Source of the DNA: CAMDPA01 sp964574325
GTDB taxonomy: Bacteria > Pseudomonadota > Alphaproteobacteria > Rhizobiales > Hyphomicrobiaceae
Direction: 5' to 3'
Assembly (NCBI GenBank): GCA_964574325.1
Contig: CAZNMY010000021.1
Coordinates: 6,531 to 70,530, forward strand
DNA: 64,000 nucleotides
The position numbers and the translations under genes are program-made. The notes under the pieces were generated by a model that ran no database searches, was not told the origin of the DNA, and saw only the letters and a program-made list of their open reading frames with translations. Below are positions 27,580 through 37,074 of the stretch, piece by piece. The number at the start of each line of letters is the position of its first letter. Position 1 is the first letter of the stretch.

Positions 27580-28185
27580 ATGGCCCGCAAGATCGCAGGA
27601 CCTGAGATCGAACGGCTGATCCAGCTTCTGGGTCGGTTGCCGGGGCTCGGTCATCGCTCCGCGCGCAAGGCGGCGCTGGCGCTCGTGAAGCGGCGGGAGG
27701 AACTGCTGCTTCCGCTCGCGGCGGCGCTCGGCGAGGCAGCCGAGAAGCTGCGGGAGTGCGCCAACTGCGGCAATATCGATACGGTCGATCCGTGCATGAT
27801 CTGCCGCGACGAACGGCGGGACGGCGGGCTGATCGTCGTCGTCGAGGAGATCGGTGATCTCTGGGCGCTCGAACGCGCGCAGGTCATCAACTCGCGCTAT
27901 CACGTGCTCGGCGGGCATCTGTCACCGCTCGATGGGATCGGGCCGGATCGGCTGAACATCCCAAAGCTGATCGAGCGCGCGCGCGATCCGGTGGTGTCGG
28001 AAGTGCTGCTCGCGCTGTCGTCGACGGTCGAGGGGGCGTCGACGGCGCACTACATCCGGGAAGCGCTCGGGACAATCGAAGTGTCGGTTTCCGAGCTCGC
28101 CAAGGGTGTGCCGGTCGGGGGCGAGCTCGACTATCTCGACGAAGGCACATTGTCCGCGGCGATCAAATCTCGGCGGCGGATGTGA
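27580..28185 (+). CDS. recR: Recombination mediator RecR
   Basis: RecR, partner of RecF/RecO in loading RecA on gapped DNA, 201 residues. The helix-hairpin-helix is in LPGLGHRSARKAALAL, the four-Cys zinc finger is CANC...CMIC (about residues 63-78), and the Toprim domain contains IVVVEEIGDLWALER and YHVLGGHLSPLDGIGPD. The usual dnaX-ybaB-recR order is absent: it sits 59 nt after bamB. It converges with ctaA. Confidence 0.96.
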   Translation: MARKIAGPEIERLIQLLGRLPGLGHRSARKAALALVKRREELLLPLAAALGEAAEKLRECANCGNIDTVDPCMICRDERRDGGLIVVVEEIGDLWALERAQVINSRYHVLGGHLSPLDGIGPDRLNIPKLIERARDPVVSEVLLALSSTVEGASTAHYIREALGTIEVSVSELAKGVPVGGELDYLDEGTLSAAIKSRRRM

Positions 28186-28277
28186 ACGTGCCGTTGCCCT
28201 GCGCGGATGCAAGATCCCGCGATGGTGGCTTCAGCAGTCGGCTTCATTGCGCGGTGCAGGGCACGCGCCTCGTCGCG

Positions 28278-29354
28278 TCAGGTAGCGGCCGAGCGTGTGA
28301 TGGCGTGGAGGTGCCAGACGGCGATCCCGAACACGACGACCGCGCCGGTCTGATGGGCGATGCCCAGCGATAGCGGCACGACTTCGAGGAGCGTCCAGAT
28401 GCCGATGGCTGCCTGTGCGAGCACGGCGGCGAGTAGCGCCCAGGCCGAGCCCGAGACACTCGCGTCGTCAGCGACACGCTGCACCGACCATGCGTGCCAC
28501 CCGGCGACGATCGTCAGCAGGTAGGCGGTGATGCGGTGATTGAACTGCACCGTCGTGATGTTCTCGAAAATGTTGGCGTACCAGGGCGTCTGGGTGAAGA
28601 GGCCCGATGGTACGAGCTTCCCGTCCATCAACGGCCAGGTATTGTAGGTGAAGCCGGCCTTCAGGCCCGCGACGAGGGCGCCGAGCATGATCTGCGCGAA
28701 GACGAGCGCGACCAGTATGTAAGCGAAGCGCCGCAGTGCAGGTGTGATCGTGGCGAGCCTGATCGTTCGCCGGCTTCTTCCTGCGAGGTCGAGGGCGATC
28801 CAGACGACGAGACCGAAAATCAGGATGGCGAGGCCGAGGTGGGCCGCGAGCCGGTATTGGCTGACCGAGGTGCGTTCGGTCAGGCCGGACATCACCATAT
28901 ACCAGCCCATGGCGCCTTGCAGACCGCCGAGCGCGAGGAGGCCGAGGAGCTGCCGTCCCAGGCGCTGCGTGATCGCGCCCCGCCACCAGAACCAGGCGAG
29001 CGGGAGGGCGAAGGCGAAGCCGATGACGCGGCCGAGAAACCGATGGCCCCATTCCCACCAGAAGATCGATTTGAACTCCGACAGGCTCATCCCCTTGTTC
29101 ACCTGCTGGTACTGCGGGATTTCCCTGTACTTGGCGAACGCATCTTGCCAGTCGGCATCGGACAGCGGGGGCAGAGCGCCCATGATCGGCCGCCATTCGG
29201 TGATCGAGAGACCCGAGCCCGTCAGCCGCGTGGCGCCACCGACACCGACCATGACGAGGACGAGCAGGGCGACGATCCACAGCCACGTCTGGACAGCGAC
29301 TGTAGCGTGCACTGGAGACGTGCGGATCGGGGAGGCGGACGAAGACAAGACCAT
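28278..29354 (-). CDS. ctaA: Heme A synthase
   Basis: Eight-helix CtaA/Cox15 enzyme that oxidises the heme O methyl group to make heme A for cytochrome aa3, 358 residues. Conserved histidines lie at EWGHRFLGR, YRLAAHLGLA, VQFNHRITAY and GIAHQTGAVV, in paired four-helix halves as expected for the alphaproteobacterial (type 2) form. The ATG at 29354 (MVLSSSASP) is a plausible start; the frame is open to 29414. No cox structural genes are in the window. The DUF983-SURF1 pair, also linked to cytochrome oxidase biogenesis, is 21 kb away. Confidence 0.95.
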   Translation of the reverse strand: MVLSSSASPIRTSPVHATVAVQTWLWIVALLVLVMVGVGGATRLTGSGLSITEWRPIMGALPPLSDADWQDAFAKYREIPQYQQVNKGMSLSEFKSIFWWEWGHRFLGRVIGFAFALPLAWFWWRGAITQRLGRQLLGLLALGGLQGAMGWYMVMSGLTERTSVSQYRLAAHLGLAILIFGLVVWIALDLAGRSRRTIRLATITPALRRFAYILVALVFAQIMLGALVAGLKAGFTYNTWPLMDGKLVPSGLFTQTPWYANIFENITTVQFNHRITAYLLTIVAGWHAWSVQRVADDASVSGSAWALLAAVLAQAAIGIWTLLEVVPLSLGIAHQTGAVVVFGIAVWHLHAITRSAAT

Positions 29355-29518
29355 GCGCGTAACACCCACTGTCGATGGCGCTGTGTTGCGTGCTAGAGCG
29401 TGCCGCGGGCGCACACAAGCGCGCAGATGCGTCTGGCATGGGGCAGGCGGACGCAGGCCGCTGATCGGGGCCTGTGCCGAGTGTCGATCGTGCTCACGTG
29501 CTGTTTCTTGGAGACGAC

Positions 29519-29737
29519 ATGACGATCCGGACGCGAAAGCTCATTGGTACGATCGCGCTGCTGGTGTTCATCGCGGTCTACGCGTTTCTCGCGATGATGG
29601 TCGCCGTCGTGCTGCAGGTCAGCGGCAGCAAGGTCGTGGAACTTCTGTTCTACGTGGTCGGCGGGCTCGCCTGGGTGGTGCCGGCGGCATGGCTCGTCCG
29701 GTGGATGCAGAAGCCCGATGCGGGGGCTGCCGAGTAG
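29519..29737 (+). CDS. DUF2842 small membrane protein
   Basis: A 72-residue protein with two transmembrane helices (about residues 8-31 and 40-62) and the DUF2842 hallmarks: TIRTRKLIGTIALL at the start and YVVGGLAWVVPAAWLVRWMQ at the end. Function unknown; it is often near ctaA in Hyphomicrobiales, as here, where it diverges from ctaA. The ATG at 29519 has a GGAG box. Its last 88 nt lie antisense within the 3' end of the polysaccharide deacetylase gene. Confidence 0.82.
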   Translation: MTIRTRKLIGTIALLVFIAVYAFLAMMVAVVLQVSGSKVVELLFYVVGGLAWVVPAAWLVRWMQKPDAGAAE

Positions 29738-30810
29738 GCCGGCGCGGCTGCGGGCCGTGGCACCGCATTCATCAGGGCGAAGGGCAGTCCGGACAGCAGC
29801 GCCTTGAAATATGCCGGGCTCTGGTAGAGGCCGTTGAGCGACAGCCGCGGCAGGGCGGACAGGCTGTGGCCTGAGCCGAGGATACCCTTGCGCGTGGTGA
29901 CGCCGGTTTCGAGGCCCAGACGCGAGACGATGTCGAACTCGCGCTCGCCGGCGCTGTCGGCATCGCCGTAGGGATAGCAGAAGTGACGGCAGGGGCGGCC
30001 CAACTCCTGCTCGGTCCGCCTGACGCTGCCGATGATCTCGGCGTGGCATTCGCCAGCCGTCAGTTTTGCGAGCGCCATGTGGCTCTGGGTATGGGCGCCG
30101 ATGGTGACCAGCGGTTCGGCGGCGAACTCGCGAAGCTCGTCCCACGTCATCGCAAGCTCCCGGCAGGGCTCGAGGGGATCGATGCCGGCCTCTGTCGCCA
30201 GACGAGCGACGAGGGCGCGGGCTTCGGCCTCGGGGATTGTGCGCAGGTGCCGGTAGATGCGGTCGAAGGCTGCCTGACGGTCGGTGTCGCTGGCGCAGCG
30301 AAACGTCTCGAGCCTGCCGGCGAGCTCGACAGCGATGAACTGTCGGCGCGCGATGACGCGTTCCAGCACGGTCCACCACAGGAAGCCGCGATGATCGGCG
30401 AATTCGGAGGTGACGTAGACCGTCATCGGCACGCCGTGGCGCTTCAGGACCGGCAGCGCTTGGTCGCGGTTGTCGCGGTAGCCGTCGTCGAAAGTGAACG
30501 CGACGAACGGGCGCGTCGCCTCGACCTCGCCTGTCATGCGGGCGCGGGCTTCGGACATCGAGACGGTGTCGTAACCCTGGCGCCGGACCTCGCGGATGAC
30601 CTCATCGAGGAACTCCGGTGTGATCTGCAACAACTGGTTGGGAGCAAAGCCGGCGGGCTTGCCGGGAAGGACGTGGTGCAGCATCAGGATCGCGCCGACG
30701 CCGCTCGTATAGGGGCGCATAAGTCGCGTGGCGCCGCTGTAGTGCAGGGCGGCGAGTGCGGCTTTGAAGGCGATCGTGAGGCTCTGGCCCATCTCGGTGG
30801 TGTGCTCCAT
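29650..30810 (-). CDS. NodB-type polysaccharide deacetylase
   Basis: Carbohydrate esterase 4 family, 386 residues; such enzymes remove N- or O-acetyl groups from glycans. The catalytic/metal motif TFDDGYRD, the H-x3-H metal pair in GAHTQSH and the end motif CYPYGD are intact. The leading segment AILMLHHVLPGKPAGF is typical of the group found in exopolysaccharide loci. No signal peptide is obvious. The last ~35 residues (rich in Ala, Pro, Ser and Thr) run antisense over DUF2842 and look less conserved, so the true stop may have drifted. It starts the polysaccharide region and is transcribed away from it. Confidence 0.9.
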   Translation of the reverse strand: MEHTTEMGQSLTIAFKAALAALHYSGATRLMRPYTSGVGAILMLHHVLPGKPAGFAPNQLLQITPEFLDEVIREVRRQGYDTVSMSEARARMTGEVEATRPFVAFTFDDGYRDNRDQALPVLKRHGVPMTVYVTSEFADHRGFLWWTVLERVIARRQFIAVELAGRLETFRCASDTDRQAAFDRIYRHLRTIPEAEARALVARLATEAGIDPLEPCRELAMTWDELREFAAEPLVTIGAHTQSHMALAKLTAGECHAEIIGSVRRTEQELGRPCRHFCYPYGDADSAGEREFDIVSRLGLETGVTTRKGILGSGHSLSALPRLSLNGLYQSPAYFKALLSGLPFALMNAVPRPAAAPAYSAAPASGFCIHRTSHAAGTTQASPPTT

Positions 30811-30927
30811 CGCGGTGCGGTGACCGTTTCGATGGACGGTTATGCAAGGATCGTGCGCCGTCGGGCGAGACGAGATGGCCCTGCAAAGCGGGCATTACCG
30901 ATTGGTTGATGCGGTGTTAACGGGCGG

Positions 30928-33180
30928 CTACCGGCGGGCGGCGAGCTTTGCGGGCGCGCTGGGGATGGCGGCGATCCGCTGCTGGTCGGCTTCGCCGAGG
31001 GGGACATGCACCGTGTCGATACCCGTCACCTCGAAGCCGAGGAGCACGTCGGCGTCCTCGACTTGGGCATCGGTGGTGGAGGGCTTGGGCTCACGCGTGA
31101 CGACGACGGCGGCGTCGAAGCGGCCTTCGATGGTTTCGAACAGCAGTTGGGCGTCTGCGAAGTCGGAGGCGACGATGATCTGATCATACGCTTCGTCGAG
31201 GGCGTCGAGCGTCATGTTGAGACGGTCCGAGGCGAGGACGGCCGAGCGGTCGGCGGGAATGTTGCCGGGCTTGATCAGATGGACGTTGCTGCCCTGCATG
31301 CGGTGAATGACCTTGTCGAAGGCGGCTGCGCCCATGATCAGGTCGGCCATGCCGGGCGTGCCCTGGGCGGGGTCGGCACCGCGGCGGCGCCGATCCGACA
31401 GGTTCCACATCACCAGGAGCACACGCTTGCCGGAGGCATTGAGGACTTCGGCGAGCGCCTTCGCGTGGGGCAGGCTGTCGATGCCGGCTTCGTCGCCGGC
31501 AACCAGGGTGCGGGCACCGGCCGTGACATCGGTCCTCACGGAAAGGCGATCGGCAAGGGCGAGCAACTGCGGCGGCGCAGAGGCGGCGGCCGAGGTATTC
31601 GCGGTGGCCAACGGCGTCATTGCGGCCGGCGGCCGCGTCGGAGGCTTGGGCGCGCTCGGGAGCCGGGGGGCGAAGTGGCTGGTGCTGGGGGCATCCAGCT
31701 CCGGCGGGCGTGAGGCGGCGGCTGCCGCGAGGTTGGCCGGTTGGGGATAGGGGACGTGGAGAGGCGTGCTGACGAGCGCCCGGGTGATTACGAAGGCGAG
31801 GCCGAGGATCATGCTCGCTGCAGTCGCCAGGATCGTCGAGGGGCCCTTGCGCGGAGAGGTCGGTGTCGCGGACGGCAGGGCACGCGATATGATCTGCGCT
31901 TCGATCGGCACTTGCCGGATATTGACGACGGTGCGGTTGTCCTCGAGCTGCTTCTGCAGGCGCTCCAGCTCGGTGCGCTTGGAGCGCGCGAGGGATTCCA
32001 GTTCTTTCAGACGGGCCTCGTTGCCGGTCTGGTCGACGACCTTGGTCTTGAGCTGATCGATCTGCTTCGTCACGGATTCGACGCGGATCGCGGACGAGCG
32101 GGCATCCTTCTCGATACTCTGCACGACCTTCTGCACTTCGGCCGTGATCTGGCGGCGAAGGCCGACGACATCGGCGTTGAGCTGGCGCATGCGGGGATGG
32201 CCGGGGAGCAAGGCCGCCGAGGCTTCGGCGATCTGGCGCTCCAGTCGGACGCGCTGCTGGATCAGCCCCTGGATCAGTGCGGACTTCTGCACGTCGGGCA
32301 GGATTTCGGCGCTGTTCGACTGCAGCAGCTCGCGGGCGGTTCTCCAGCGTGCATCGGTTTCGTTGCGGGCGGCCTCTGCCTTCAGCAGCTCGTCCTGAAG
32401 ACCGGCCATGCGGGTGTCGTTGACGGGCGTGCTCTGCGGACCGGACTTGAACTGGCCGGAAGTCGCTCGGTACCGCTCGACGTCGCCTTCCGCATCGAGC
32501 ACTTCCTTGCGGAGCTGATCGACCTTGGGTTTCAGCACCTCGACGGCCTTGTTGGTTTCGTCGAGCGGCTGGGAGACGAGGGTTGCTCGATAGGTTTCGG
32601 CCAGCGCGTTGGCGAAGTCGGCGGCGAGCTTGCTGTCGGTGGAGCTGAAGGCGATGCCGATCCAGCGGGTATCCTTGATGGCGGCAACGACGAGTTGGCG
32701 TCGCAGGACGGACAGTACGCGCTCGTCCTCGGTTTCACCGGGAAGCGGCGCACCGATGCCGGCGATGCGGAGAATGCCGCTCCAGGTGTCGACGGGGCCG
32801 AGGGCGCTGTTGAACTCCGGGCGATGGGTCAGCTTGAGCTCGGTCGCGACCTTCAGCAGGAGATCGGAGGAGAGAAGGGCGCGGGCGTGCGTGTTGATCG
32901 CGGCCTGGTCGAGGCGGGCGGCATTGTTGCCGGGGGCGGCGGGGCGATCGCCTGACTCGGGGAACGGATTGGAGCGCTTGGCGGTGAATTCGAGCTGGCT
33001 TTCGGAGGTGAAGCGCGAGGCCATCAGCGATTGCACGCCGTAGGTCGCGCCGCCGACCAGTGCCGAGACGACCACGAGCGTCTTGAAGCTCCGGCGGACG
33101 GATTGCCAGAGCGTCGCGAGCTGGATGTCGGCGACCGGCGGTTGGGGCGCCTGGGTCGGAAAGTGGCTGCTGGATGGCAT
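30928..33180 (-). CDS. GumC/Wzz-type polysaccharide co-polymerase with a degenerate tyrosine-kinase-like domain
   Basis: About 750 residues. The N-terminal Wzz domain has a first helix near residues 33-52, long coiled coil stretches (roughly 200-430), a Pro-rich segment (TPTSPRKGPS) and a second helix near 455-475. This is the chain-length/export scaffold plan. After a Pro/Ala-rich linker, a C-terminal BY-kinase-like fold remains (AKALAEVLNASGKRVLLVMWNL; DQIIVASDFADAQLL), but no GxxxGKT/S P-loop or DADLR motif and no Tyr-rich tail. It is probably non-catalytic. The start is ATG 33180 or the GTG three codons upstream. It diverges from the export lipoprotein gene across 180 nt. Confidence 0.88.
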   Translation of the reverse strand: MPSSSHFPTQAPQPPVADIQLATLWQSVRRSFKTLVVVSALVGGATYGVQSLMASRFTSESQLEFTAKRSNPFPESGDRPAAPGNNAARLDQAAINTHARALLSSDLLLKVATELKLTHRPEFNSALGPVDTWSGILRIAGIGAPLPGETEDERVLSVLRRQLVVAAIKDTRWIGIAFSSTDSKLAADFANALAETYRATLVSQPLDETNKAVEVLKPKVDQLRKEVLDAEGDVERYRATSGQFKSGPQSTPVNDTRMAGLQDELLKAEAARNETDARWRTARELLQSNSAEILPDVQKSALIQGLIQQRVRLERQIAEASAALLPGHPRMRQLNADVVGLRRQITAEVQKVVQSIEKDARSSAIRVESVTKQIDQLKTKVVDQTGNEARLKELESLARSKRTELERLQKQLEDNRTVVNIRQVPIEAQIISRALPSATPTSPRKGPSTILATAASMILGLAFVITRALVSTPLHVPYPQPANLAAAAASRPPELDAPSTSHFAPRLPSAPKPPTRPPAAMTPLATANTSAAASAPPQLLALADRLSVRTDVTAGARTLVAGDEAGIDSLPHAKALAEVLNASGKRVLLVMWNLSDRRRRGADPAQGTPGMADLIMGAAAFDKVIHRMQGSNVHLIKPGNIPADRSAVLASDRLNMTLDALDEAYDQIIVASDFADAQLLFETIEGRFDAAVVVTREPKPSTTDAQVEDADVLLGFEVTGIDTVHVPLGEADQQRIAAIPSAPAKLAARR

Positions 33181-33361
33181 GTTGCTCACACGGTCGCGCG
33201 CAGATCAGGGAGTTCTCCAGGCTCGGATTAGACCCGCAGCAGGTAATCATTCCCTTAACCGCGGGACGTTTTTGTTGCGTTTCGGGACGCGGTTTGAAGC
33301 TTTTTTAACGGGTGGGGATGTAGACGGAGGAACGTGACCATGTTCTGAAGGGGTTGTTGCG

Positions 33362-34066
33362 ATGTCGCGGCGTAGCGCTGTCCTGGCGACAGTGATGATA
33401 ATTGCGTCGGCGCTCGGTGGCTGTGCCTCCGGCAGTTGGCTCGCGGACCCGGATGGGGGCCATGCTGCCGTCGCTGTCGCCGAGGCGCCGATGGCCGCCG
33501 GGATGGTCGAGCCGGCCAAGGTTCTGATGCAACCCGGCGATGCCGCGGCAACCGGCAATCCGACGAAGCAGGATGGGTACGTGGTCGAGGACCGCAGCCC
33601 GCGGCAGGGAGCCTACAAGCTCGACACCGGCGACCGCTTGCGCGTGTTCGTCTACGGCCAGCCCAATCTTTCCCGCATCTACAACGTCGACCAGTCCGGC
33701 AACATTTCCGTTCCCCTGATCGGGAACGTCAGGGCGCGCGGGCTGTCGACGGCATCGCTCGAGGGCTCCATTCGCAGCCGGTTGTCTCAGGGGCTGGTGC
33801 GCGAGCCGCAGGTGACGGTCGATGTGCAGCAGAACCGGCCGTTCTTCATCCTGGGGGAGGTGCGCGCGCCCGGCCAGTACCCCTACGTGACCGGCATGAC
33901 CGTCGAAATGGCTGTGGCGATCGCGGGAGGGTTCGGCGAGCGGGCCAACGAGCGCAAGGCGCGTCTGTCTCGGCGCGTCGGCGGATACAACGAGGTGATC
34001 GACGTGCCGACCGATGCCGAGGTCGAGCCCGGCGACACCCTCTATGTCTACGAGCGCTTCTTCTGA
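33362..34066 (+). CDS. GumB/Wza-type polysaccharide export lipoprotein
   Basis: Outer-membrane polysaccharide export protein, 234 residues. A lipobox LGGC puts the lipidated Cys at residue 21. The Poly_export domain runs from YKLDTGDRLRVFVYGQPNLS through PLIGNVRARGLS, followed by an SLBB-type domain (RPFFILGEVRAPGQYPYVTGMTVEMAVAIAGGF) and the usual end VEPGDTLYVYERFF. With GumC it would form the trans-envelope export channel. The GT4 gene begins 76 nt downstream in the same direction, so these likely form one transcript. Confidence 0.94.
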   Translation: MSRRSAVLATVMIIASALGGCASGSWLADPDGGHAAVAVAEAPMAAGMVEPAKVLMQPGDAAATGNPTKQDGYVVEDRSPRQGAYKLDTGDRLRVFVYGQPNLSRIYNVDQSGNISVPLIGNVRARGLSTASLEGSIRSRLSQGLVREPQVTVDVQQNRPFFILGEVRAPGQYPYVTGMTVEMAVAIAGGFGERANERKARLSRRVGGYNEVIDVPTDAEVEPGDTLYVYERFF

Positions 34067-34142
34067 GCCCTTCTTCTGGGCAGTTCTCTGGTAACGAGTG
34101 CCGTGTGATCTACGGCATTCCCGGTTCGAGGATCGATTTATC

Positions 34143-35273
34143 GTGCATCGTGTTCTCCATGTCCTGCGCGCGCCCGTCGGTGGGCTGTTCCGTCATGTCC
34201 GGGACCTCATTCCCGCGCAGCGCGAGTTGGGATTGAAGGTCGGCATGGTGTGCGACAGCAACGCGGCAGACGGACTTACGAGAGAGCGTCTGGCGGCGCT
34301 CGAGCCGCATCTCGATCTCGGGCTCCACCTCATTCCCATGCAGCGCGGCGTCGGTCTCGCCGATGCCAACGCCTATCGTACGGTTCGCGATGTCGCGATC
34401 GAATGCGAGGCCGACATCCTGCATGGTCACGGCGCCAAGGGTGGCGCCTATGCGCGGCTCGCCTCGGCTGCCTTGCGCAAGGCGGGCAGGGACGTCGCGA
34501 GTTTCTATACCCCGCACGGCGGCAGCCTGAACTTCCCGCCGTCCACCATGAAGGGCAAGGTCTACATGGCGCTGGAGCGGCGGCTCGAGCGGATGACGGG
34601 CGGCGTTGTGTTCGAGAGCGCATGGTCGGAACGTGTCTACCGGCGGCAGGTGTGCGAGCCGGCGTGCGCGGTGCGGGTGGTGCCCAACGGGTTGCTGCCG
34701 AGCGATTTCGAGGAGCACGAGCCCGCCGACGATGCCGTCGATATCGTGTTCATCGGCGAGCTGCGTCATGCCAAGGGGATCGATCTTCTGCTGGAGGCGC
34801 TGGCGGCCGTGCGGCTGAGGCACGACGTCAAGGCGATCATCGTCGGCGATGGTCCGGATGCGGCGGTCTTGCGGGAAATGACCGAAGCGCTGGGGCTGGC
34901 GGGCGTCGTGTCGTTTCCCGGGGCGGTGCCGGCGCGCAAGGCGTTCAACACGGCGCGGATGCTGGTCATTCCGTCGCGGTGGGAAAGTTTCCCGTACATC
35001 GTTCTGGAGGCGGCAGCGGCGGGGATCCCGATGATCACGACCGACGTCGGCGGGATTCCCGAAATCGTACATGGGACGGATACCAAGCTCGTGCGGCCAG
35101 ACGATGTTCCGTCTCTGGTAGATGCGATCAACGAGGCGCTGGCTGCTCCTGCAGAAGCTGTAGCGCGGGCGAAGCGATTGCGCGAGGCGGTGCAGAGCCG
35201 CTTCACCGTCGACCGGATGGCGCGCGACATCGCGGATCTTTACGAACGGGTCGCTCCGCCGCGGGCGGCTTAA
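34143..35273 (+). CDS. Glycosyltransferase family 4 for surface polysaccharide
   Basis: GT-B transferase, about 376 residues. The N-terminal lobe begins VHRVLHVLRAPVGGLFRHVRDL, the acceptor side. The donor lobe has VDIVFIGELRHAKGIDLLLEAL, IIVGDGPD, and the E-x7-E element in PSRWESFPYIVLEAAAAGIP, then TDVGGIPEIV. I set the start at the GTG at 34143, with GAGGA upstream. An ATG-like open extension to 34098 is less convincing. It lies between gumB-like and the priming transferase gene and presumably adds a sugar to the lipid-linked repeat. Confidence 0.9.
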   Translation: MHRVLHVLRAPVGGLFRHVRDLIPAQRELGLKVGMVCDSNAADGLTRERLAALEPHLDLGLHLIPMQRGVGLADANAYRTVRDVAIECEADILHGHGAKGGAYARLASAALRKAGRDVASFYTPHGGSLNFPPSTMKGKVYMALERRLERMTGGVVFESAWSERVYRRQVCEPACAVRVVPNGLLPSDFEEHEPADDAVDIVFIGELRHAKGIDLLLEALAAVRLRHDVKAIIVGDGPDAAVLREMTEALGLAGVVSFPGAVPARKAFNTARMLVIPSRWESFPYIVLEAAAAGIPMITTDVGGIPEIVHGTDTKLVRPDDVPSLVDAINEALAAPAEAVARAKRLREAVQSRFTVDRMARDIADLYERVAPPRAA

Positions 35274-35399
35274 GGTTTCGTTAGGGTTCCGCGAAGGCGC
35301 CGCCCCCCGATCTTCAGCATTCGTCAATCCTGGCACGCAGACTGCTAGCGTTCGGTTCGATCCTGCGCCGCGAGGCGCCAACTCGAGAGCCGAACCGCA

Positions 35400-36890
35400 A
35401 TGCTTTCCGTCCACGCTGCTTCCTACATCGTGCCTGCTCCCGCCACCGCGCCGCGGCTGGCGGATGCCTCCGTCACCCGGTCCTCCCTGATCTCGCCCGT
35501 TGTGTTCGCCGGCGCGACGCGGCTGCTGGAAGGGGGTCTCGTCGCGGCTTGCGGGGTTGCCGTTGCTACCATCTACGTCGGGGCCGATGCGTCGGGGGCG
35601 GCGCGGTATTGGGTGGCGTCGTCGGCTGCGGGCGCGCTCATGGTCGCGCTGCTGTCGTGGCTCAACCTCTATTCCATCGGGGCGATGCTGAACCCGGTGC
35701 GCTCGCTCGTGCGGGTCTGCGCGGGGTGGTCAGCGGCTGCTGCGTCGGTTGCGGCTGTCGTGTTCTTCCTCAAGCTCGGAGACGAGTTCTCGCGGGTCTG
35801 GCTCGCCGCTTGGTTCTTATCCGGCGCTCTCGTGCTGACGATGAGCCGCCTTGTGATCGCAGCTCAGGCGCGGCGCTGGTCGCAGGCCGGCCGCCTCAAT
35901 CGCCGCGCGGTGATCTACGGGAGCGGGCCTGCATGTGCGGCACTCGTCAAGGCGCTCGAGGCCGATCGCAACACGGATATCCGGATCTGCGGCGTGTTCG
36001 ACGATCGCGGCGACGAGCGTGCCGGCGACAACACGGGTGGCTATCCCAATCGGGGCCGGCTCGGCGATCTCATTGCATTCTCACGCTCGACGCGCGTCGA
36101 TCTGGTGCTGCTGGCGCTGCCGATCTCGGCGGAGAACCGGTTGATGGGTCTGCTGGAGAAGCTCTGGGTGCTGCCGGTCGACATCCGGCTCGCGGCTTCG
36201 GCTTCACGGCTGCGGCTGGCGCGCAGCGCTTACGACTTCGTGGGCAACGTCGCGCTGGTGGCGCTCGCCGACAAGCCGATCTCGGATTGGGGCATGGTGG
36301 CGAAGGCGGTGTTCGACAAGGTCGTCGCGGCACTGGCGCTGGTCGCGCTGTCGCCTGTCATGGCGCTGACGGCGCTGGCGATCCGGCTCGACAGCAAGGG
36401 ACCGGTGATCTTCCGGCAGAAGCGCTATGGCTTCAACAACGAGCTGATCGAGGTCTACAAGTTCCGCTCGATGTACACCGATATGACGGACGTGACCGCG
36501 TCGAAGCTCGTCACCAAGGACGATCCGCGCGTGACAAAGGTCGGCCGCATCATACGCAAGACGAGTCTCGACGAGTTGCCGCAGTTGTTGAACGTGCTCA
36601 CGGGATCACTGTCGCTCGTCGGTCCGCGCCCGCACGCCGTCTCCGCAAAAGCTGCGGGGAAGCTCTACGACGAGGCCGTCGACAGCTACTTCGCGCGTCA
36701 CAAGGTGAAGCCCGGCATCACCGGCTGGGCGCAGATCAACGGCTGGCGCGGCGAGACGGATACGGAGGAAAAGCTCGTCAAGCGGATCGAGCACGACCTC
36801 GAGTACATCGAGAACTGGTCGCTGCTGCTCGATCTGTGGATCGTCCTGCGGACGCCGATGTCTCTGCTCAAGACGGAAAACGCGTATTGA
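35400..36890 (+). CDS. Undecaprenyl-phosphate sugar phosphotransferase (WcaJ-type)
   Basis: Priming transferase that moves a sugar-1-phosphate, usually glucose or galactose, onto undecaprenyl phosphate to start repeat-unit synthesis. The 496 residues contain four to five N-terminal helices, a CoA-binding-like domain (AVIYGSGPACAALVKAL), and the bacterial sugar transferase core: SPVMALTALAIRLDSKGP, QKRYGFNNELIEVYKFRSMY, IRKTSLDELPQLLNVL, SLVGPRPHA, PGITGWAQINGWRG and the C-terminal LLLDLWIVLRT. This matches polyisoprenyl glycosylphosphotransferase families of the WcaJ/ExoY superfamily. Confidence 0.94.
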   Translation: MLSVHAASYIVPAPATAPRLADASVTRSSLISPVVFAGATRLLEGGLVAACGVAVATIYVGADASGAARYWVASSAAGALMVALLSWLNLYSIGAMLNPVRSLVRVCAGWSAAAASVAAVVFFLKLGDEFSRVWLAAWFLSGALVLTMSRLVIAAQARRWSQAGRLNRRAVIYGSGPACAALVKALEADRNTDIRICGVFDDRGDERAGDNTGGYPNRGRLGDLIAFSRSTRVDLVLLALPISAENRLMGLLEKLWVLPVDIRLAASASRLRLARSAYDFVGNVALVALADKPISDWGMVAKAVFDKVVAALALVALSPVMALTALAIRLDSKGPVIFRQKRYGFNNELIEVYKFRSMYTDMTDVTASKLVTKDDPRVTKVGRIIRKTSLDELPQLLNVLTGSLSLVGPRPHAVSAKAAGKLYDEAVDSYFARHKVKPGITGWAQINGWRGETDTEEKLVKRIEHDLEYIENWSLLLDLWIVLRTPMSLLKTENAY

Positions 36891-37074
36891 GCGTGGGACT
36901 GCGCGAACTTCACTGCCATAGTTTTTGCGATTGCGTCACGCGCTGGGACCGCGCCCGCGCGGGTCGTTTCATTCCGGTCGCATCGGTTGCTATGTGAGCA
37001 AGCAAGTCCGCTCGAATTGTCACGCACGGCTGGAGCGCGTTCAGCTCGATTTGGTTGATGATGCCAAATGGCAC

